Shown in pieces: positions 6,201 through 11,207 of a stretch of 11,207 nt of DNA. The stretch comes from Desulfobacterales bacterium (lineage in GTDB: Bacteria; Desulfobacterota; DSM-4660; Desulfatiglandales; B25-G16): the NCBI GenBank assembly GCA_013375385.1, contig JABXJY010000062.1, forward strand, positions 1 through 11,207, written 5' to 3'. How positions within the stretch are numbered: position 1 is the stretch's first letter; every line of letters starts with the position of its first letter. The position numbers were made by a program, and so were the translations under genes. Below the pieces are notes generated by a model. That model was not told the origin of the DNA and did no database searches. It saw only the letters and a list, made by a program, of their open reading frames with translations.

Positions 6201-6376
6201 ATGGTGGCAGCGTTTATCGTGGTCCTGATCATCATATTCATGCCCATTTTTGACGGTCAAAACGGCCTGAATTACCCGATGACCTGTATAACTCCATATC
6301 AAGAGGCTCAGCCTCCCATATTCCAAAGGTCAAGGAAGAAAGTGATAAGTTTAAGGGCAATTCTGTAAGTGTGACC
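6201..6376 (+). pseudogene. Remnant of a small membrane-anchored protein gene (frameshift and 3' loss)
   Basis: From ATG 6201, with GAGGAG just upstream (a GTG start at 6204 gives better spacing), the frame reads a hydrophobic anchor (AAFIVVLIIIFMPIF) then DGQNGLNY. It then goes out of frame and stops at TAA 6366-6368. From 6278 the frame two bases over continues sensibly with DDLYNSISRGSASHIPKVKE and ESDKFKGNSVSVT to 6376. Joined, they match my memory of a Desulfobacterota hypothetical protein family with one N-terminal anchor and 'YNSISKGSAYYIPKV', roughly 190 aa long. After 6376 the frame stays open but no longer resembles anything, so most of the protein is missing. No slippery heptamer is present at the junction near 6275, so programmed frameshifting is unlikely. 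The gene would close the TauE/SafE-centred block. Confidence 0.65.
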
Positions 6377-6510
6377 AGTTTTCCGGGACTTTTCTCCTCC
6401 AGCCGAGAGATAAGTAAGCCCTATTTGGAGAGCAAGATATTTGACAGCTATTTTTCTATATTTGCATGTCCTCGATGGAATTCTTATGAACTAAAAAGAG
6501 TAGGTTTTCT
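6377..6510. other. Gene-free gap before the SulP gene
   Basis: Together with the pseudogene this makes a 402-bp stretch (6109-6510) without an intact gene. After 6376 I see no coding signal, no strong promoter hexamers and no terminator. A weak purine-rich stretch (AAAAAGAGTAGG, near 6493-6504) is the likely ribosome site of the SulP gene. Confidence 0.4.
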
Positions 6511-8271
6511 ATGCCGCATATAGTACAGCATCATCGCATACTCTACCGATTTCTCCCCTTTTTACTGTGGCTTAAGGGATACCAAATATCCTCTTTTCGA
6601 AGTGATGTGCTTGCGGGGCTGACTGTTGCGGTCGTTCTCATCCCGCAGTCAATGGCCTACGCGATGCTTGCCGGAATTCCCCCTGTCTACGGGCTTTATG
6701 CGGCAACAATTCCGCCGTTTATTGCCGCCCTTTGGGGCAGTTTACGGCAGCTTGCAACTGGTCCCATAGCGATTATGAGCTTACTAGTCCTTACAACGCT
6801 CACACCGCTTGCGGAACCCGGCAGCCAGCAATTCATTGAACTGGCTCTTTTGCTCGCCTTCATGGTGGGAGTTCTTTATCTCGGTATTGGGTTGTCTGGT
6901 CTGGGTGTGGTGATGTCCTTCATTTCACACTCAGCAGTCAAAGGATTTACCTCTGCGGCGGCACTCATCATTATAGGAACTCAACTTCCCCACTTCATGG
7001 GCCTGACCGTTTCCAGGCATGAGTACATCTTTCCTATGCTTTTAGAGATTGTGAAAGGACTGCCTTCACTACATATCCCAACCTTCGCGGTGGGACTCGT
7101 GGCGTTCGGCATTATTTATGGCATAGAGAAGTACCGACCGAATTTCCCTGGGGCACTCCTTGCCTTGATCTTAACCTCTGGTGCGCTCGCGGTGTTTCAA
7201 CTGCACGAATATGGCATTGCTATTTTGGGAAAGATCCCCAAGGGATTGCCGCATCTGCATGTTCCTTCTTTAGATTTCCAAACAATCAGCTCCCTACTGG
7301 GCCCTGCCGTTGTTATCGCCTTGGTGAGCTTTGCGGGAACCTACTCTATCGGAAAGGCAATTTCCGGCCAGAGCAAACAAAAGGTAAGTGTTGACCAGGA
7401 GTTTATCGGACAGGGGTTGGCCAATATCATCGGCTCGTTTTTCCAGAGCTACCCTGTGAGCGGTTCATTTTCTCGGACGGCAATCAATTACGCTGCAGGC
7501 GCAAACACAGGAATCTCCAGTGTCATCTCAAGCATGGTCGTGGTACTTGCTTTGCTGTTCTTAACCCCTGTGTTTACCTATGTTCCTCGGGCGGCGCTTG
7601 CCGCACTGGTTATAAGTGCGGTGCTGCTTTTGTTTCATCCCAAAGAGGTGTTTACTCTCTGGAAGATGAATCGCCACGACGGGATTGTGGCAGTGACTGT
7701 CTTTGTGTTTGCGCTTTTAACAAAACCTGATTACGCCTTGTTAATTGGTGTGGTGATTTCGCTCATGTTCTTTTTGTGGAAGACGATGCATCCCCGTATT
7801 GTTCGTGTTACAAAAGATCTGGAGCTCGATATGTTTATCAACGCCGATAGGTATGATAAACCCAGCTGTCCACAAATATTGCACCTGCGCTGTGATAATG
7901 CGGTCTATTTTGGGAATGCTGAATATACGGTTGAACATATACTGGAGCGCCTTGACGAACATGAAACTGCAACTAAGTTCTTGCTTTTAGACTTTCAAGC
8001 GGTAGGCTTCATTGATATCACCGGCATTGATGAACTGCGTGTGTTGCAGGAGGAAGTTGAAAAGCGGGGCGTCCACCTCGCCTTCATGCGCGTTCGTCTT
8101 CCCGCAAAGCAGGTAATGGAAAGTTCGGGTTTCATCAAACAGGTAGAACCGGGCCATCTCATTGAAAACAGGCGAGAGGCCATTGCCTTCCTCTTTCAAA
8201 AGACAGACCACGACTACTGCAGAGATGTGTGTCCCTACAGCCTCTTTTACGAGTGTGCGACTGTGAAGTGA
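6511..8271 (+). CDS. SulP/SLC26-family inorganic anion transporter with STAS domain
   Basis: Inner-membrane anion transporter of 586 aa, a normal length for the family. The N-terminus carries the SulP signature region: VLAGLTVAVVLIPQSMAYA followed by GIPPVYGLYAATIPP (about 33-69) and the TGPIAIMS motif (83-90). The membrane domain runs to about residue 425 with many hydrophobic helices, including PVSGSFSRTAINYAAGANTG. A C-terminal STAS domain lies at about 448-553, with the DITGID loop at 502-507. After it comes a short tail with Cys570, Cys574 and Cys582 (CRDVCPYSLFYEC). Relatives move sulfate, bicarbonate or dicarboxylates, usually with Na+ or H+; the substrate here is not determinable. Sulfate would fit beside a TauE/SafE exporter, but the 402-bp gap before it means it may be transcribed separately. 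It converges on uvrA with 11 bp between. Confidence 0.93.
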   Translation: MPHIVQHHRILYRFLPFLLWLKGYQISSFRSDVLAGLTVAVVLIPQSMAYAMLAGIPPVYGLYAATIPPFIAALWGSLRQLATGPIAIMSLLVLTTLTPLAEPGSQQFIELALLLAFMVGVLYLGIGLSGLGVVMSFISHSAVKGFTSAAALIIIGTQLPHFMGLTVSRHEYIFPMLLEIVKGLPSLHIPTFAVGLVAFGIIYGIEKYRPNFPGALLALILTSGALAVFQLHEYGIAILGKIPKGLPHLHVPSLDFQTISSLLGPAVVIALVSFAGTYSIGKAISGQSKQKVSVDQEFIGQGLANIIGSFFQSYPVSGSFSRTAINYAAGANTGISSVISSMVVVLALLFLTPVFTYVPRAALAALVISAVLLLFHPKEVFTLWKMNRHDGIVAVTVFVFALLTKPDYALLIGVVISLMFFLWKTMHPRIVRVTKDLELDMFINADRYDKPSCPQILHLRCDNAVYFGNAEYTVEHILERLDEHETATKFLLLDFQAVGFIDITGIDELRVLQEEVEKRGVHLAFMRVRLPAKQVMESSGFIKQVEPGHLIENRREAIAFLFQKTDHDYCRDVCPYSLFYECATVK

Positions 8272-8282
8272 GCCAATTCTTA

Positions 8283-11099
8283 TCAATCAATAATCTTCTT
8301 TAGAAACTGGCCGGTATACGATTCCTCGATGGTAGCAATCTCCTCTGGTGTTCCGATCCCGACAACATAGCCTCCCTTGTCTCCTCCCTCCGGACCCAAA
8401 TCAATTATCCGATCAGCTGATTTAATAATATCCATATTATGCTCTATTACTACCACCGTGTTTTCCAAATCCACCAGATGATTTAAGACATCCAGGAGTT
8501 TCTGTATGTCTGCGAAATGGAGGCCTGTGGTAGGCTCATCCAGCAGATACAGGGTTCTTCCTGTGTTTTTCTTCCCCAACTCTTTAGCCAACTTTATCCT
8601 CTGTGCCTCACCACCAGAGAGAGTGGTGGCGGGCTGGCCAAGTTTTATGTATCCAAGGCCAACGTTAAAAAGGGTCTCTAACCTACCTCTGATCTGGGGA
8701 ATAGGAGAAAAGAATAGCATGGCCTCTTTTACTGACATATCAAGCACATCTGCAATATTCTTTCCTCTATACCGTATCTCAAGGCTATCCCGATTGTACC
8801 TCAACCCCTTACAAACATCACAGGTGACATACACATCTGGCAGGAAATGCATCTCAATCTTGATAATCCCATCACCCCTGCAGGCCTCGCACCTTCCGCC
8901 ATCTACATTAAAGCTAAACCTGCCTGATTTATATCCCCTCACCCTTGACTCCGGCAATCTCGAGAATAGCTCCCGGATGTGAATAAATATCCCAGTATAG
9001 GTAGCCGGGTTTGACCTGGGGGTTCTTCCAATGGGAGCCTGATCTATGTTAATGACCTTATCCAGATACTCCACACCCTTTATCCTCTTCATCCGGCCAA
9101 CCCTTTCCTTTGAACGGTACAGTCTCTGGGCCAAGGCAGGATGGAGAATCTGGTTTATCAGGCTACTTTTGCCAGAGCCCGAAACCCCTGTAATACAGGT
9201 AAAGGTTCCCAAAGGGATGGTAACATCGATACCTTTAAGGTTATTCTCTGCTGCACCCTCAATACGTATCTCTTTTTCGTTACCTTTTCTTCTGAGCTTT
9301 GGAACAGGAATGGAGAGCCTTCCTGAAAGGTACTGACCTGTCAATGACCTCTCATCTTTAACTATCTCGCTTGGCGTGCCGGTGCATATTACCTGACCCC
9401 CCATCTGGCCAGCCCCCGGCCCCATATCTACAACGTAGTCTGCTGAGAGGATGGTCTCAGGGTCATGCTCTACAACCAGCACCGTATTACCCAACTCCTT
9501 CAATCGTTTGAGGGTGCCTAAGAGTTTACTGTTGTCCCGGTGATGTAATCCGATGCTCGGTTCATCCAAGACATACAATACGCCAGATAGACCTGAACCG
9601 ATCTGAGTGGCCAGCCTGATCCGCATCTCTTCTCCACCTGAAAGTGTTGATGTAGACCTATCAACAGAGATGTAGTCGAGCCCCACACTCTTTAAAAAGC
9701 CGAGCCTTTTAATGATCTCTTTGAGGATTCGCCGCCCTATTGTCTCCTCTTTTTCTGTCAGTACCATCCCCTGAAAATATGCCAAGGCCTTATCAATAGA
9801 GAGGGAGGTTACCTCAGAGATGGATTTCCCACCTACCTTTACAGCAAGACTCTCAGGTCTTAATCTGACCCCATTGCATTGAGGGCAGGGCCTCATGTTC
9901 ATGAATCGCTCCATCTCTTCCCTGGAAATGGAAGAATTTGTCTCACGGTATCTCCTGTTGAGATTTGGTATAATGCCCTCAAAAAGTCTCTTATAGAAAT
10001 GTCGCCTATCGTCTCTGTCAAAATAGAAGCTGATCTCCTCTTTCCCTGAACCATAGAGAAAGGCCCCTTGAACATGCTCCGGGAGTTCCCTAAAAGGCGT
10101 GTATATATCAATCTGATAATGCCGGGCCAGGGAGTCCAGCATCTGCTGAAAATATACCGAATGCCTGTCCTTCCACGGTGCAATTGCTCCCTCCCGTAAG
10201 GAAAGACCCGGGTCAGGAATGATTAACTCCGGATCAAAATACATCTTGGTTCCAAGCCCGCCACATTCTGGACAAGCCCCTAAGGGATTGTTGAAGGAAA
10301 ACATCTGGGGAGTCAATGGCGGAAAGCTAAAATCGCACACCGGACACGATGCCCTCTGGCTGAAGAAATGCTCTCTGTCGCCCAAGAGATCCACAATAGC
10401 CAGCCCGTCTGATAGCGTAAAGGCCAACTCCAAGGAATCGGTAAGTCTCCTCCTGATAGTCTTGCTTACTATTAATCTATCAACAACTACCCTGATGGAA
10501 TGTTTCTTGTTCTTATCAAGGGGGATGTCAGAGTCAAGCAGCATGGTATCTCCATCCACCTGGACCCTGACGAAGCCTTCCTTTCTCAACCGTTCAAATA
10601 GATTGGCATGTTCTCCTTTCCTGCCGTCTACCACAGGGGATAAGATCTGGATCTTGCTCTGATCCTTAAACTTCATGACCCGATCAACCACCTGCTGAAT
10701 AGTCTGAGAGGTGATTGGAAGGTCACATTTTGGACAAAAGGGATGCCCTATTCGGGCAAACAGAAGCCTCAAATAATCATAGATCTCCGTAACGGTACCC
10801 ACCGTTGACCTGGGGTTTTTGCTGGTAGTCCTGTGCTGAATGGAAATGGCAGGAGAAAGACCTTCAATGGAGTCTACATCTGGCTTGTCCATCTGTTCCA
10901 GGAATTGCCTGGCATAGGTGGAAAGTGACTCTACATACCTCCTCTGGCCCTCAGCATAGATTGTATCAAAGGCAAGCGTTGATTTACCGGAACCAGACAC
11001 CCCTGTAATAACAACCAATTTGTTCCTGGGGATAGTAACATCTATATCCTTGAGATTATGCTCCCTAGCCCCCCTGATAACGATATCCTTTAAAGACAT
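8283..11099 (-). CDS. uvrA: UvrA, damage-recognition ATPase of nucleotide excision repair
   Basis: Full-length UvrA (938 aa; family about 940), which with UvrB finds bulky DNA lesions before UvrC cuts. It has two ABC ATPase halves: Walker A GVSGSGKS at 33-40 and 638-645; ABC signatures LSGGEEMRIRL at 486-496 and LSGGEAQRIKL at 827-837; Walker B segments YVLDEPSIGLHHRD (about 509-522) and YLLDEPTTGLHFAD (about 851-864). Zinc cysteines are intact: Cys252, 255, 276, 279 in the first insertion and Cys737, 740, 760, 763 in the second (CEAC...CDVC). Extra CPKC (122-125) and CPQC (405-408) pairs are also present. The first signature has Glu-Met where Ala-Gln is usual. The start MSLKDIVIRGAREHNLKDID is canonical, but no Shine-Dalgarno precedes it; a tandem repeat does. 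No LexA-like box is visible. Confidence 0.98.
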   Translation of the reverse strand: MSLKDIVIRGAREHNLKDIDVTIPRNKLVVITGVSGSGKSTLAFDTIYAEGQRRYVESLSTYARQFLEQMDKPDVDSIEGLSPAISIQHRTTSKNPRSTVGTVTEIYDYLRLLFARIGHPFCPKCDLPITSQTIQQVVDRVMKFKDQSKIQILSPVVDGRKGEHANLFERLRKEGFVRVQVDGDTMLLDSDIPLDKNKKHSIRVVVDRLIVSKTIRRRLTDSLELAFTLSDGLAIVDLLGDREHFFSQRASCPVCDFSFPPLTPQMFSFNNPLGACPECGGLGTKMYFDPELIIPDPGLSLREGAIAPWKDRHSVYFQQMLDSLARHYQIDIYTPFRELPEHVQGAFLYGSGKEEISFYFDRDDRRHFYKRLFEGIIPNLNRRYRETNSSISREEMERFMNMRPCPQCNGVRLRPESLAVKVGGKSISEVTSLSIDKALAYFQGMVLTEKEETIGRRILKEIIKRLGFLKSVGLDYISVDRSTSTLSGGEEMRIRLATQIGSGLSGVLYVLDEPSIGLHHRDNSKLLGTLKRLKELGNTVLVVEHDPETILSADYVVDMGPGAGQMGGQVICTGTPSEIVKDERSLTGQYLSGRLSIPVPKLRRKGNEKEIRIEGAAENNLKGIDVTIPLGTFTCITGVSGSGKSSLINQILHPALAQRLYRSKERVGRMKRIKGVEYLDKVINIDQAPIGRTPRSNPATYTGIFIHIRELFSRLPESRVRGYKSGRFSFNVDGGRCEACRGDGIIKIEMHFLPDVYVTCDVCKGLRYNRDSLEIRYRGKNIADVLDMSVKEAMLFFSPIPQIRGRLETLFNVGLGYIKLGQPATTLSGGEAQRIKLAKELGKKNTGRTLYLLDEPTTGLHFADIQKLLDVLNHLVDLENTVVVIEHNMDIIKSADRIIDLGPEGGDKGGYVVGIGTPEEIATIEESYTGQFLKKIID

Positions 11100-11107
11100 G
11101 GGCGCCC

Positions 11108-11135
11108 GTTGCTCGTTACTAGTTACTCGTTACTG
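11108..11135. repeat. 7-nt tandem repeat (four units) in the uvrA leader
   Basis: Four head-to-tail heptamers occur on the + strand: GTTGCTC, GTTACTA, GTTACTC, GTTACTG, spanning 11108-11135 and followed by GTAACC. The consensus is GTTACTN with one A-to-G change in the first unit. On the uvrA strand this reads as AGTAAC units ending eight bases before the ATG, separated from it by GGGCGCCC, itself an 8-bp palindrome. The array occupies the place where a ribosome-binding site would be. Confidence 0.65.
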
Positions 11136-11207
11136 GTAACCAGACTGCATAGGATGTTTGGCTTGCTGTGTTTACTGTGTAAAGGCCAAGGGCAAGAGGC
11201 AACCTTT
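11136..11207 (-). promoter_or_regulatory. Rest of the uvrA upstream region, no clear promoter
   Basis: Read on the minus strand, the region upstream of the repeat has partial hexamer matches (for example TTTACA and CCTATG) but no pair with good spacing. The uvrA promoter may lie beyond the window edge. No gene is seen here. Confidence 0.2.

Noticed and set aside
6248..6262. TTTTGAC-G-GTCAAAA inverted repeat resembling an operator
   Set aside because: It lies inside the coding remnant (Phe-Asp-Gly-Gln-Asn) and has only a one-base centre; probably a by-product of codon use.
8272..8282. Bidirectional terminator between the convergent SulP and uvrA genes
   Set aside because: The 11-bp gap has no hairpin, and neither gene end shows a GC stem with a T run.
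9899..10183. Open frames within uvrA on both strands
   Set aside because: They are shadows of the uvrA reading frame, which is intact and conserved throughout.
1..11207. CRISPR array, tRNA or rRNA genes, insertion sequence, phage genes
   Set aside because: No spaced direct repeats, no clover-leaf or rRNA sequence, and no transposase or phage protein were seen on either strand.

Overview
The window (about 11.2 kb, mid-range GC) looks like a piece of a Gram-negative anaerobe's chromosome, most likely Desulfobacterota ('deltaproteobacteria') or a near relative. The pointers are a Cache-domain histidine kinase paired with a receiver-only regulator, a TauE/SafE-type transporter surrounded by small secreted and membrane proteins, and a SulP anion transporter. 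Lineage is inferred from gene style and remembered synteny; there is no marker gene apart from uvrA.

Layout. (1) 1-79: last codons of a periplasmic substrate-binding protein. (2) 80-535: no gene, but two inverted-repeat hairpins (327-430 and 437-516). (3) 557-6376: a same-strand block that reads as one signalling and transport module. It holds a membrane sensor kinase, a CheY-like receiver, a wrecked second receiver gene (pseudogene 2854-3107), a 97-aa exported/membrane protein, a TauE/SafE transporter, a 113-aa secreted protein, a 65-aa two-helix membrane protein, a 262-aa two-helix membrane protein, and a second wrecked gene (pseudogene 6201-6376). (4) 6511-8271: a SulP/SLC26-type transporter with a C-terminal STAS domain and an unusual cysteine-bearing tail. 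(5) 8283-11099, opposite strand: uvrA, convergent with the SulP gene and separated from it by only 11 bp. (6) 11100-11207: the uvrA leader, with a four-unit 7-nt tandem repeat where a ribosome-binding site would be expected.

How it may work together. The kinase would sense a small periplasmic ligand and phosphorylate the receiver. The receiver has no DNA-binding domain, so its output is unknown. The TauE/SafE protein is probably the effector transporter, moving sulfite, a sulfonate or another organic or inorganic anion. The small proteins around it are candidate partners or periplasmic handlers. The SulP gene next door could supply the opposite flux (anion import), though it may be a separate transcription unit. 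Two genes of the module are clearly broken, so the locus appears to be partly decaying, or it works without them. No convincing rho-independent terminator and no strong promoter were seen; the only promoter candidate is weak.
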